Below, piece after piece: positions 12,330 to 23,261 of a stretch of DNA of 64,000 bases. The stretch comes from Molanna angustata. Taxonomy: Eukaryota > Arthropoda > Insecta > Trichoptera > Molannidae. Made by a program: the position numbers and the translations under genes. The stretch is from assembly GCA_963576475.1 (NCBI GenBank), contig OY754968.1, forward strand, positions 12,815,107-12,879,106, written 5' to 3'. Within the stretch, counting starts at the first letter, position 1; the number at the start of each line of letters is the position of its first letter. The notes under the pieces are model-generated. The model saw only the letters and a program-made list of their open reading frames with translations. It had not been told where the DNA came from and did not search any database.

Positions 12330-13166
12330 GAGGGAATATAACGCAAAATCTAAAGATATATTAAAACCGCCTAATGCACTATGAAGCTATGCGATACTAA
12401 GAATAACTAACGCGTGCGCTAAAAATGGTTCATACCCGGGTACCTAAAATTTGTTGATTATTTGCATTTTAAGAACAAACCTGGCTTAAAATGAAAAAAC
12501 TATCATGAACATTCATTTTGAATTTATGCACTCTCTAAGGATATAAAAGTTTTTTTTTCTCTACAAGTAGTTATGGAGTAATTTTAAAAAAAGATAAATA
12601 AAAAAGATAGTGTTAATATCGAAAAAAAATTTAAAAGTTGCATATAGGCAAACTTTTGGATTTTTCCCTGTCAATGATATTTTTGACAAAAAATAAAACA
12701 TCTCAATAGAGACGAAATTGGAATATTATCGATGACACAGGAACTCAAGCTCAACAACTTCTCAATAGATGGCGTTATAAAAAAAGTTTCTTCGTTACTT
12801 CATAGATGGCGATACTAAAAATGTCTTATTTTCAAACGATCCGTATATCATTATTATAATATGAACCACATTCTAAAAACTTTCAAAATTACATTGATAA
12901 GGGAACTCAATAAGTAGGCATAATTGGTGAACGTGCAAGCGCATAAAGTGATCACGTTAACCGGCCTATGACAGCTCGTGAGCCCTGCAGGTGCCTTGAG
13001 TTACTGTTTCTCCTATAATAATCCAACTTCGTCTCTATTGAGATGTCAAAAATTTGTCAAAAATATTTTTTATGGGAATTTATGCTGAATTTTAAAATCG
13101 TGTGATGAACATTCGCTAGAGAAACGTTAAAAATATTTTTTTAGAAACCCACTGTTATATCCCCTC
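12330..13166. mobile_element. TTAA-flanked non-autonomous DNA transposon (element Y)
   Basis: Starts GAGGGAATATAAC and ends with the near-complement GTTATATCCCCTC; both sides are flanked by TTAA (12326-12329 and 13167-13170). The empty site is visible in another SINE-A at 26928-26950 (TTTATTTAAATTCATTTCTC), so the borders are well supported. TTAA duplication is the hallmark of piggyBac-type transposition, but the ends do not match the usual piggyBac CCC start, so the superfamily is inferred. No transposase frame. It contains a nested element X. A related copy lies antisense at 60275-60640. Confidence 0.75.
12645..13070. mobile_element. Element X, TIR copy nested in element Y
   Basis: Inverted terminal blocks: ATCTCAATAGAGACGAA at about 12703 and TTCGTCTCTATTGAGAT near 13030-13045, with further matching TTTTTGACAAA stretches outside them. 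The interior has GCGCATAAAGTGATCACG and a GTGCCTTGAG block shared with the copies at 8396 and 50195. No open frame. In the related copy of Y at 60.3 kb the corresponding region is short, so X appears to be a later insertion. Confidence 0.7.
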
Positions 13167-13295
13167 TTAAATTCGTTTCTCACGCAAATATTGCTTCTCT
13201 GGCCTCGAAACGCTAGTCAGTTGGAAGAAATTGCCATTGGGTAATAAACTCGAAACTTGCGCGGGGTGTAACGAAGTGTTCATTATTATTATTCT
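13167..13295 (+). mobile_element. SINE-A, 3' half (split copy)
   Basis: Continues the split SINE from 12329: TTAAATTCGTTTCTCACGC, ATATTGCTTCTCTGG, then the LINE-like tail TTGGAAGAAATTGCC and the terminal GTAACGAAGTGTTCATTATT with a short (ATT)n end. Confidence 0.8.
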
Positions 13296-13299
13296 CTAA

Positions 13300-14410
13300 G
13301 TAGTGTTGGCATGAAAATGTGATATGAAAACAAGGAAATTAACGACTGCGGAAGAAAATAATTGAACAGTGTGTAACAACGATTATTTATCATAATTATT
13401 GAAGTTTACCACGTTATAATGATAAATAATAATTACTCATGATTTGTTAATATATACCAAGTATTAAAAATAAACAATATTATTGAAAAATTGTCCAAAT
13501 CGTTACTTTCCATTGTTATTTTTATTAAAAGTGATAGATCGTTTGTTAAAAATATATCTTATACAACTATTTGTAGTTTACTTTGTTCAAATTCTGAGCC
13601 AAGTCTCCAAAGTTCAATTCCTCATACAAAAACCATTTATTATTGCGATTTCTATCTGGATATAAGTCTTCAAAATAGCAAATAATATTTGACATAGTAA
13701 GTATATGTTAGTTGCCAGAGAAGCAATAGAATTCAAAATGAAATTAAAACTAATATTATTATAGTTTTACAAAAATACAGCTTATTCGTCAGTAAAATTT
13801 TCCAATAACACGAAGTGAATTTTGAATTGCTCTATTAGATTTAACTTTTCCTGGAGTGCTACTTAATGTAGTAGGTATGTATTAGTCGAGAAAGCAACGT
13901 CAAAAAACAATTCAGTTTTTGATGGCTGATTTTTTTTATATTTCCTTCCTGATTAAATATAATATGTAGGTATGAAAAAGGTCAGTCTGGCATCTGGGAG
14001 TAGTTGGTGAAAATTGCAGATTTTAATATCATTTGTGTCTATGTAAGTACTTTTTTTGGTCTTATACCATCCATATGATTACAACGAAACTTGATGATTT
14101 GTTTAGCGCACACCCGGGAAGATTTCTGAAAAAAGATTTTTTTTATGTATTTTAATAACAAACAGACGGATTTTATACGCTAGAGAATATCATAAAACCA
14201 GCCACTAAAACATGATTCATCGAAAACGTTGCTATCTCTCAGACAATAATTAAATAAAGATTACATTTATTCAAGATTGTCGCGATCTACAGGAGGATAT
14301 AAATAATTTAGTTATTGTAATAGTAAAAAGCTATAACTTAATATTATAAATGTGTTCATATTTCATTCTGCACCCGTAAATTAAATAAACTCACACACAT
14401 ATATTCAATT
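13300..14410. other. Noncoding stretch
   Basis: AT-rich, no supportable gene. The overlapping frames at 13483-13685 are low complexity. Confidence 0.4.
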
Positions 14411-14414
14411 GACA

Positions 14415-15925
14415 GCACATGAATCGTGGATGTTAATGAAATTAGAGATTTAGGAGCAATTCTTGACAGAAAGTTAAATTTCGTTAGTCATATAAATAAT
14501 ATCACTGCGAAAGCATAATTCGAAATTAAGATTTTTTTCACTATACCGATACTTTTATTTCAAGATTTTATTATTCGTTCAAAACAACTTCTCACTCTGT
14601 TCCAGGAAGTAAATAAAGACTTTATTGATAGTCATTTATTATACCTAAGTATTGCTATTATCTATTACAAAAAAATAAAATACGTTCAATCTTATATCCT
14701 TATATGCAGATATTTTATTATCTAATCTATATTAGGTACATATTAAAGATGCAAATATTCAGTAATGTAACAAGATTACAACATACGCGAATAATATTAT
14801 TCATAGGATGGGAAAAATACGATAGATGTTATAATGCATAAATTAGTCATATGGTCAAATCACAATCTATGAAACAGTTGGAGATTTGGGTATGTATGAT
14901 TCCCAGCAATGAAGTGCAGATGATCAAAGTTGGGGATGAACCATATTATGTTTAATGAATTTCCACAACCTGAATGAATGAATTCCACATTAGGATAAAA
15001 CAGTTATATTTGTGATCTACCAAACATTACTGCAGTACAGACTATGTGATTTTCTCTTATGACAAATTATAAATATTTTCTATCAACCTATGCGTGAGTA
15101 ATTGACAAATATGTATTTCTCTTGGTCAATTGTCATCAGTCAACTGGAATATAACTCAACTGTTTGGTCACCGCATTATAATATTCATTCCAACAAATTG
15201 GAAAATGTTCAGCAGAAACTTTTACGTTATGTAAATTTCAGACTTGGAATATCTTTGTACGATATAAACTATGACTTCCTTAGAAATTCACTCTGCTTGC
15301 CGAAATTATCCAATAGAAGAATTATGTCGGACTTGATTGTCCTGTACAAAATCATATATTCTGAATTTGAGTGTCCATCATTAATTTCATTGATTAAGTT
15401 TCATATACCTAACAGATTTACGAGGCACTCATCATTATTTAATTGCGATATATTGAGGACCGAAGCCCATAGACATTCTCCGTTTCCCAGAATTCATCGT
15501 TTGGGGAATGAGTATGCCTTTGTTGCTGACATTTTCAATGTAAGCTTACACAAATTGAAGATTGAACTGAGATCAGTATTGTTTTCGTAACATTTTCAAT
15601 TGTGTTTTTTTTTCTATTATTTCATTTTTAATTTCTATTTTATATGTTTCCTATATTTTTTATCTTTCTCTTGATTTTTATACTTATGTACCTATTTGTA
15701 TTCTTGTTACTTTCCTTGTTTTTTTATCTTTTTATAATTTGTATTTGAATAAGAATTCTAATTCTAAATAAGGAACAACTATTTTTATTTTCAATTATAT
15801 TCATATACATATATGTATAATTTTTGATTTTTATATTTTTAACTTAAGATGATGTGATGTATCTTTATTCTGTACTCTTTTTATGTAAATGGTTTTATTT
15901 TACCGTAAATAAATAAATATATAAA
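14415..15925 (+). pseudogene. Jockey-like LINE, degraded RT C-terminus and 3' UTR
   Basis: At 14420-14520 the frame reads VNEIRDLGAILDRKLNFVSH, a block that follows the catalytic region of Jockey/CR1-like reverse transcriptases. After about 570 bp of unrelated AT-rich DNA the element resumes at 15102-15590 with SQLEYNSTVWSPHY, KLENVQQKLLRYVNFRLG and a C-terminus ending near 15587. The 3' UTR is T-rich and ends in a (TAAA)n-like tail at about 15905-15925. The catalytic core is missing and the two halves are separated, probably by an insertion (14530-15095) that I could not classify. Confidence 0.75.
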
Positions 15926-15929
15926 TATT

Positions 15930-16318
15930 CAATTAGGTACCTATGTTTATCTGTTGGAAACCTTGGATTTAAACACGATTATTGTTTTTTGATTGCTTAA
16001 AGCTATTTAAACTGTTGTTATCTTTAGCCATTAGTCGCAACAGCAGATGATATTATTAAAAAAAATATATCCATATAGTACCTACATATCTACGCTACCT
16101 TCGTATTTACGTGGAGTTCTACATACATATATGATGCAGTGATGAGAGACACAAGACCAAAATATACATGCGATGATTAATTAATAAATTGCGCATGGTG
16201 CAAAGAAGTGTTTATTTTTTTATTTATGTTTTGATATAAGCAATTATTTTCTAATCATACTATCTAAAGTAAAGTTCCCTTGTTCGCTCACGATACTGCT
16301 GTGAATAGCTAAAACAAA

Positions 16319-16320
<2 letters not shown>
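15930..16320. other. Noncoding stretch
   Basis: No gene or repeat recognised. Confidence 0.35.
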
Positions 16321-16349
<29 letters not shown>

Positions 16350-16752
16350 CCATCACGCCATGTCCCTCGCGGGGTAGGCAGAGAGAACAGAACGCCACAC
16401 TATTCTATCTTGACATACATTCACCGCCTCGTCAACATTCATGCTACGTCTCATGCATGTTCTTCTATTGTTCAGACTTCTAACATTTCCTTCTTTCAGA
16501 ATATCGTTCACATGGTCGTGCCATCCTTTTCTTGGGCGCCCCCGACCTCTTTTTCCATTCCTGTCAGCCTTATATATTTTTTTCGTCAAGCGTTCTTCAT
16601 TCATTCTTTCCACGTGACCAAACCATCTAAGTGTGTTAACTTTCATTCTGGTTACTACATCTTTCTTCATCTTACATTCTTTCCTAGTGACCTCATTTCT
16701 AACTCTATCATACATCGTTCTATTACAAATTCTTCTTAGCGATCTCATTTCT
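16321..16752 (-). pseudogene. RTE-like LINE 3' end with (ATGT)n tail
   Basis: The minus strand encodes 131 codons with VNTLRWFGHVERMNEERLTK, GKRGRGRPRKGWHDHV and WRSVLSAYPARDMA, a typical C-terminal tail of insect non-LTR retrotransposons downstream of the RT. The stop is followed by TGATGGTATG and a tetranucleotide run (16321-16350 on plus). The last 65 codons are nearly identical in sequence to the plus-strand copy at 47655-47910, which suggests recent activity. No RT domain is present here. Confidence 0.85.
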
Positions 16753-16757
16753 AAAAT

Positions 16758-17880
16758 AATTTGGTCTAAAACAAATTAGACCAAATTAATACTTTCTGGA
16801 ATAAAATATTAAAATGCATCTCAAAAAATCAACGTATTTAAGAAAATTCAATTAATTTTGTGATAAAATAACGTAAAATAACGCAAATAGTTTAAGAAAT
16901 TACGTGGGCTGCGCAAATTTAGGTGTTTTGCTAGGTTGCAAAATATTTATAACATTAAGTGGTGAAAATTCTCTAATTGTATACTAGAAATGTCATGTAC
17001 TGAGACGGACATCAGTTAAGCCTAAACCTAGTTCGTTTTGTTGTTGGTGAAATGCCAAATTATTGAGTGTTTCACTTAAATATTTTAGTTTTGAATGGAT
17101 GCTTAGTTATTGAATCCAGTGTAAAACACATGTATGTATCACAACTACGATCCATTTCTTGATATATGTAACTACCAACATACATAATAAACTCATTTCT
17201 TGGGTTTGTTATAATTGAGTTTCGATAGCGGCATCATGTTTTTATTTGTTCACGGATCTCACCACTAGCAAGAGAAACATAATTGATTTAAAAAAAGTAT
17301 TGTATGAACATTCGTGTAAAAACTGTTAGGGCTAAATGCCTGCTATTTTTGCCCCGATTCTAAAAAAGAATAATACATTTTAATAATACTCAGTCTTAGT
17401 TCTTAGTGAAGAGGGATTTGGTCTAGAACAAATTAATAAACGTCTCCGTCCATCACTTTTACCTACGACAGTCAGTCTCGATAAAAAGTTGGCAAGTTTT
17501 ACGATATCGTAATATGGTTAACAGTGGATGATTGTACGTAAATATTATTATCGATAGACATTTATTGTCGACGATTCATTAAACAAGACGACATTTAACT
17601 ATCAATTTATTTATTCAAACGTATCCGATGGAAATAATCTGCTTTTCGATTCAATCGTTGAACATTTGATGTCGAAGGTATTAGTAATCATTGTGTGTTG
17701 GTAATGCATATGAGATAAACATTCAATTTGAATTAGGATGGACTGGATTTACTTATCGAAACTAGTTTGGAGAGGATAGTAAAGTAGAGAATAAAGAAAA
17801 ATGAATAATGGTGAGTGTAATAAGATTATGTTTTCATTTATATGGGATATCATGTATTGGATTTTATTATTTTCTTGTTT
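16758..17880. other. Noncoding stretch
   Basis: No gene. A 12-bp perfect hairpin (AATTTGGTCTAA and its complement, 16758-16787) sits beside the LINE border. The rest shows nothing recognisable. Confidence 0.4.
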
Positions 17881-17881
17881 A

Positions 17882-17978
17882 ATGGGTGGTGGCAAAGCGG
17901 TTAGCACGCTGGGTTAGTAATACAGTGGTCGCGAGTTGGAATCCTGCCACGACCGATTTCGATCTCCTATAATCATAT
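17882..17978 (+). mobile_element. SINE-B, truncated copy
   Basis: Begins ATGGGTGGTGGCAAAGCGGT, with box B-like GGTCGCGAGTTGGAATCCTG and CCACGACCGATTTCG. The 3' body is lost after about 17978; only the tRNA-like head remains. Confidence 0.8.
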
Positions 17979-17999
17979 ACATATGTTGATACAAGTACA

Positions 18000-18305
18000 G
18001 TCAGTCATACAATACTTATAATTGTATAACTATATGAAAAATGATTATGAAAAGAATTGCCCAACAGAGAACAACTTGGATAGGCCACAACATCCGGAAC
18101 CCAGGCCTGCTTTTTACCATCGTCGAAGATCATCGTCGGATGGGGGTAACTGTAGAGGTCGCCCCAAAAACAACTATATAGACCAGATAATCGGTGACGT
18201 GGGCTGTAGCAGTTACAGGGAGATGAAGAGACTGGCAGACGATAGAGTTAAGTGGGGGGATCGAGTGTTTGGTGCAGGCCAATCCTAGGATTGTGACCCA
18301 GAAGA
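18000..18305 (+). pseudogene. LINE C-terminal fragment
   Basis: In the plus frames one reads TTWIGHNIRNPGLLFTIVED and then RGRPKNNYIDQIIGDVG and CSSYREMKRLADDRVKWGD, matching the common LINE C-terminal order WIGHxIR, GRGRPRxxYxDQI, SYREMKxLAxDR. One frameshift near 18105 separates the halves. It ends in a purine-rich tail near 18298. Confidence 0.75.
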
Positions 18306-18439
18306 AGATATGAAAAATTGATTAAGTATTTATTGAATTGCAAATGAATTTCATCTTTCTTAACTTGATGTCTAAAAAATATGATCTGGAAAAATAAACA
18401 CATGCGTATTGATATTAAGGTCAGAATATAATATATAAG

Positions 18440-18499
18440 ACATGCGTGTGACTGATCATGACGTATGCTGAGAAAACGTGACCAGAAACTGTAAGGGGC
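18440..18499 (+). pseudogene. LINE fragment left of the LTR
   Basis: Encodes MTYAEK and, after an in-frame stop, PETVRG, resembling the MTYASETRPxT block that precedes the KTTEMKVLRSI block of the same LINE type. That block resumes at 19187, so this appears to be the left half of a split element. Confidence 0.45.
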
Positions 18500-19180
18500 T
18501 GTGGTAGACCACATCTCGATATTTCTTTCGAGCGCGCGCCTAGCGACGGCAAGTACATTTGTTTATCGCTAGGCCGAGTTCATCGCCCGCAACGTCAAAC
18601 AAGTGACAATACTCCTCAACTGGGTATGACACTTCAAATAAATAAGTCTAGAAAGTTCGAGGACATTGAACTTGCTACCCCCAGCGCAGCACTATTTAAG
18701 GGAGTCTACACCTCTACACGTCGTCACTTCATTTCCGTATTTCCGTCACTTCGATTCGTCACGTCACGCCGCCGTTCTCGACCATGCCGTCTCGCCGACA
18801 CTTCATCTCTCGACCACCGGTCATCTCTCGACCCCGCGAGCACGATGGTACTTCACCATGCGAAGATTCGGACACTTCGAACACACCCGCTAACTCGCTC
18901 GTTATACCTACTCATCGTGAGAAAGTTCCTTTGTAAGTTATTTCATCAATTGTATATTTACCCTTAAGCAAACTATTAATTGTGATCAATATACTCATTG
19001 TTACTTTTGACCATTCTTTCTTCTTCTCTCTAAACCATTGTCCTTGTGTTCTTATTTCAAATCATATCCACTTGGGATATAGTAAACTCTCTTTACTGGT
19101 AACCCCTCTGGTTACCACATATATTTAATAGTAACCACTCTGGTTACTAACTACTGTTGATTGGTAACCCCTCCGGTTAC
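18500..19180. mobile_element. Probable solo LTR inside a LINE
   Basis: Begins TGTGGTAGACCACATCTCGA. The inverse end TACCACA occurs at 19113-19119; the right border could instead be near 19180. The stretch is GC-rich up to about 18930, has a TATA-like CACTATTTAAGGGAGTC at about 18695, has no coding capacity, and ends in three palindromic GGTAACC/GGTTACC pairs (about 19099, 19131, 19156). It separates two halves of one LINE. GGGC occurs immediately to the left and again near 19193, a possible 4-base target duplication if the right border is about 19189. LTR identity is inference; no internal gag-pol is present. Confidence 0.5.
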
Positions 19181-19186
19181 CAATCA

Positions 19187-19515
19187 GCTTTAGGGCTCTT
19201 AAAGACAACGGAAATGAAGGTTCTAAGGTCAATCAATGGAAAAATTCTCCGAGATCGTGTTCGCAATGTTAAAATAAGGAAAACATGTGAAATATAGGAC
19301 ATCGTTCGGTGGAGTAGATCCTGAAAAAGACATTGGAGGGACCACGTAGCCAGAATGGACAGTGATAGACTTGCATAAATAGCAGCAAATGAAATCCCCT
19401 CTGGTAACCGCCAGCCGTCTTCCCAAGAGATGGAATGATAGTTGGACTTCGTCATCCCAGGAGGCATAGTTTCTGAATAACAGACCAACTAGGTCTAGTA
19501 AACGAAGAAGAAAAA
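19187..19515 (+). pseudogene. RTE-like LINE 3' end, right half
   Basis: Encodes LKTTEMKVLRSINGKILRDR, then VRNVKIRKTCE, DHVARMDSDRLA and NEIPSGNRQP, the usual order of this LINE C-terminal region. There are in-frame stops (for example after CEI) and frameshifts. A purine-rich AAGAAGAAAAAG tail is at about 19505. Confidence 0.7.
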
Positions 19516-19519
19516 GTTT

Positions 19520-20425
19520 CAAATAAATAATAAGCACTATATTGTATATCTGTATGTATACTCACACCCAGAGGCGGCTCATGAATGAAATATTAAGCAT
19601 TGCAAATTTACATTAACATAATAAGATAAGTACCTAGATTCATCTATATAAATTTATTTAAAATTATTTCTCAAGTCACGCTTGTCTTCGTTGGAAAAAC
19701 TGGAATTTTGGAAGAAATTGCCTAATGGCAGTGTGCAATTTATTTGCTTTTATTTTGATCAAGAAGATATTTAAATAACAAAGAAATACATTAGCTAGTG
19801 ACAGATATTCAAAATCATTTTTAGCTAGTGTTATACAATTTAAGCATTGTACGACTGATTGTTGATATGTAGGTATGCACGTATATAGGTACTTTGAGGA
19901 TCAAATAATTATGATTTATATGATAATATGTAGGAGGATAATGATGACATAACTTAGTATATAATATAATATAAGGATACAAGACTATGTTTGAGATACA
20001 TAGATAAGTGTGAATATAAATTGAACATAATGGTGACATATTAATTTAGCTCTCCCGGAGAACATTGTGGATTTATATTATAGGTGCGTATTATTTTAAC
20101 TAATAAGTAAATATGGTAGATCGAGATTGGTACATATGTAGTAAAATTTCTCAGTTTTTAATGATAGGTTTTTCTATTTATACATTTAAAGTGCCTAGAT
20201 TTTTAACAAAAAATGGCGACATTTACACAGAATATACATATGTAGGTACTTTAAAATTAGGAAAAACATTATAATAAACAAAATGATCACCATGTTTTTC
20301 ATTCAATTTCTAATTCATACTTGAAAATAAATTTTATTAGTATGAACACGTACTTTTTTTTTTATTATTAGCTTATATGACATTCCACCCAATCATTAGG
20401 ATGATTTCTGCCAGTATAAAAATGT
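19520..20425. other. Noncoding stretch with a small tail fragment
   Basis: The stretch 19702-19736 (TTGGAAGAAATTGCCTAATG) is an isolated piece of the CR1/Jockey-like LINE or SINE-A 3' tail. Otherwise AT-rich with nothing recognised. Confidence 0.45.
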
Positions 20426-20427
20426 TA

Positions 20428-20748
20428 TTAAATTATTTTGAGACTTGAGGTTATTGCATTATAGATTGAATCCATTAACGCGAAGAAATTTTGTAAATAA
20501 ATATGTAAGTAATTTAATGATAGAACATGTGAAATATTGATTGGTAGCGGAGTATCAAGAATATAGTACAAACCGTATTCAGTGTGGATTGGGCATTTAT
20601 AAAACACATGTTCCAGGGTCTCGACTTCCTCTCCACAAGCACACGAAGGGCTGTCCCTTACAACATGTGTCTTGTAGAGGTGACTGTTAATAAGGTAGTG
20701 TCCTAGTCTGATGCGACACATATTTGACACGTCTTGTTTGTCCAACAC
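20428..20748 (-). pseudogene. LINE C-terminal Cys/His segment
   Basis: The 106-codon minus frame contains NMCRIRLGHYLINSHLYKTH and SCACGEEVETLEHVFYKCP, the RLGH...CxCG...ETxxHxxxxCP pattern found at the C-terminus of many insect LINE polyproteins after the RT or RNase H domain. The frame is intact across this segment but nothing upstream can be joined to it. It could be a fairly young truncated copy. A host gene is unlikely given the pattern. Confidence 0.7.
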
Positions 20749-20749
20749 G

Positions 20750-21690
20750 TACTTTTGACACTTAAATAAACAAATATTTTCTCACGATAAATAATTTTTT
20801 GACATTTCATTATTATAAAATATTTGTACGAAAATTGTTGAAAAAAAATACAATAAAAATTTCGACAAATATGATATTAACAAATTTGATATCATATTTG
20901 TCTAGTTAACTTAAAAGTAATTTGTTAACTCATATAGGGAGCGATCTGCATAATCCTAGATTATATAATTTTACCTTATAATTCTATGTACAAAATATTA
21001 ATAAATGTTTGAGTTTTCTAGTTTATATAATTGATGCTGGAACGAAAAAAAAAATACTCACTTACAAATATACATTAATAGGTACATTGTACATACATAT
21101 AAAATTACATACATATACATGTTACGCGCAATAATATTATGGAGGGGTTGATTTAAATGCTCTAATAACAAAATAATTAACGTATCTAGATTATTTGTTT
21201 ATTGAGAATAACATATGTATGTAAGTAATATATGAAAATAAGAAAATGTAACAAATAACAATGAATAATAATATGTATCAAAGTGTTAAAGAATTGAAGA
21301 AACATAGAAAAATAAATTGCCAATCATTAGCGCCAATTAGTGTTATAGATGGATGGATCACAATGCATTGTAGACAAATAGCTATAATATATAGGTAATA
21401 CATACATATAGTTTGTAATCGTAATATCATATTATGGGTGAATATGAATTGTTTAGATGGATATCTATGTATATAATACATCATATTGAGTTATGACGCA
21501 CATGCGCACCATTAGGTAGATATACATCTACATAATATTTCTTAATTTCATTGTATCACGTCTTGTTTTATCGAATATCGTTCCATTCACACTGGTATCT
21601 AGGAAGATTTGATGTTTGTTCGAAGATCCTTAAACCAATGAGTAAATACCGAAAATTTGATGTTAATAATAGTAATGGTGATGTTAATAA
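20750..21690. other. AT-rich noncoding stretch
   Basis: No gene. A hairpin with arms ACAAATATGATAT and its complement lies at about 20865-20902. Otherwise nothing was recognised. Confidence 0.4.
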
Positions 21691-21697
21691 TATTTCG

Positions 21698-21863
21698 CGT
21701 TTGGCGAGTTTATTGCCGTATGGCAATTTCTTCCAAATAACCAGTGTTTTCAGCTCATAGAAGCAACATTAGCGTGAAAAATGAATTTCTCCTCTGCTGG
21801 GAATCGAACCCAGGACGCCCGCACAGAAACCGAACGGCTTTCCAACTGTGCCACGGCGGTCGG
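21698..21863 (-). mobile_element. SINE-A, antisense copy
   Basis: Plus strand shows the complement of the family order: GGCAATTTCTTCCA (LINE-like tail), then GAAGCAACATTAGCGTGA, CTCTGCTGGGAATCGAACCC (box B) and CCAACTGTGCCA (box A side). Slightly shortened in the middle. Confidence 0.85.
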
Positions 21864-21865
21864 CT

Positions 21866-21926
21866 AGTAATAATAGGGAACACATACTTGCACCCTGCAC
21901 AAGCAGCGAGTTTATTGACACTTGAC
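21866..21926 (-). mobile_element. SINE-A, second 3' end abutting the first
   Basis: Directly beyond the head of the previous copy comes another antisense tail: AATAATAGGGAACACATACT, TGCACCCTGCACAAG, then GCGAGTTTATTG. Only about 60 bp are left, so two SINE-A insertions or a broken dimer lie head to tail. Confidence 0.65.
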
Positions 21927-22034
21927 AAAACCATAATTGTATGAATTATAAACTAAAAATGCTATGAACTGTTCTTATATGCAATCTTTTCTTTTCTTCT
22001 GAAATCTTTACATATGTCATATAATTTCCTTTAA

Positions 22035-22118
22035 AAACTGTGTCTCCTCCAGGAATCGAGCTCGGGACCTTTGGATCAGCAGTCAGGTACATAAACAACT
22101 GAGCCATGAAGGCATCAA
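22035..22118 (-). mobile_element. SINE-C head, antisense
   Basis: Complement of a tRNA-like head: AACTGTGTCTCCTCCAGGAA, TCGAGCTCGGGACC (box B side), CAGTCAGGTACATAAACAAC and TGAGCCATGAAGGCA (box A side). It matches the plus-strand copy at 23262. Confidence 0.8.
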
Positions 22119-22141
22119 TTGAATATTTGACATTGACTCAG

Positions 22142-22200
22142 GTTTGTTGAAAGAAATTTTCGTTTGGCAATAAGTCCACCAGTCTACAAATAATAATACC
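22142..22200 (+). mobile_element. Fragment of LINE/SINE-A 3' tail
   Basis: GTTGAAAGAAATTTTCGTTT, then GGCAATAAGTCCACCAGTC, is a diverged version of the tail GTTGGAAGAAATTGCC...AATAAGCCCGCCAGTG seen at 11880-11930. Confidence 0.6.
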
Positions 22201-22915
22201 TATATGTACAAGAAGTCAAACATAAATACATTTTACTCGATTATTAATTGTTTACGTGATTCATCAATAGATGGCGTCGGTGTTTTTTCGTAGTTTTAAG
22301 TAATCCTTTGTTGTAGTAGGTATATATTCCTACTTACATCGGTTGGTAGGTTTAAATTCCAAATGTAGGATTATCAAGCAATCCCAATGAAATGGATCGA
22401 TGGACAACATTGCGCAAGAGAATAAAGTGATCACGCAACCTAGTGATTTTAGGCTGTTTTTTTTTTGTTTTATTTTCATTAAAATATACCTATTTATTTA
22501 TACTCCATTTTGATTTGAAAACATCCACATATGTAGATATATTCATTAGTTTTTTTTTTAAATCTTAGCCAATAAGCATTTTTTATTTGCATCAAAATTT
22601 TACCTATATAATTATGAAAATTAGATTTATTTTCAATATATATTTGTCATAAAATTCAATTAGTAACTTGATTTGATTAGCAGACTCACATTTATTGAAA
22701 GTTGAGAAGCGCTGTATTAAATGGTTTTGTTTTCAATTATTGTATTTCAATGTCAATCAATGATTGCCACTGGCGTTACCAAAATATTTCATTAAAATAT
22801 GCCGAATTATCTTTCATTAAGCAAACAAAAATTGCTTTATGAAAGATAATTCAAAAAATAAAAATAAATAAATGGATTATTAATAACACACTAATAATAA
22901 TCCAGACTAATGTGT
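22200..22915. other. Noncoding stretch with element X trace
   Basis: Sequence near 22267 (CAATAGATGGCG) and 22418-22440 (AATAAAGTGATCACGCAACC) matches interior blocks of element X, so a degraded copy is likely. No gene. Confidence 0.45.
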
Positions 22916-22918
22916 TAT

Positions 22919-23258
22919 TACCCCCAATTCAGTAACTAAAATAGGAACATACTAAAATTGTAGATTTTAGATTTACGGTCTTATTTCAGCGTTATAAAAT
23001 ATCTTGGACTAAATAGAATAATAACGTACCTATATTGGCCGGAACGTTTTTAAAATTATGAAAATTTCATAATTTTCATAATTATTCAAAATACGTCTGA
23101 TTCAGTAACTTTTTAAGAACGTTCCGCCCAATATAGGTACGTTTCTATTCCATTTAGTCCAAGTTGATATTTTATAACGCTGAAATAATACCGTAAATCT
23201 AAAATCTACAATTTTAGAAAGTTCCTATTTTAGATACAATAGTTACTGAATAGGGGTA
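22919..23258. mobile_element. Long palindromic MITE, 340 bp
   Basis: Two arms of more than 100 bp. The left arm runs TACCCCCAATTCAGTAAC..., TAGATTTTAGATTTACGGTC, GCGTTATAAAATATC, ACGTACCTATATTGG; the right arm is the complement in reverse order and ends GTTACTGAATAGGGGTA. TA dinucleotides flank the CCCC/GGGG ends, compatible with a TA target duplication of the Tc1/mariner kind, but this short motif could be chance. No coding capacity. Confidence 0.75.
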
Positions 23259-23261
23259 TTG

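Noticed and set aside
18626..18967. Two overlapping GC-rich open frames (113 and 75 codons) with Arg/Ser/His-rich peptides
   Set aside because: They lie inside the probable solo LTR, overlap in different frames and show no domain; the composition reflects the LTR.
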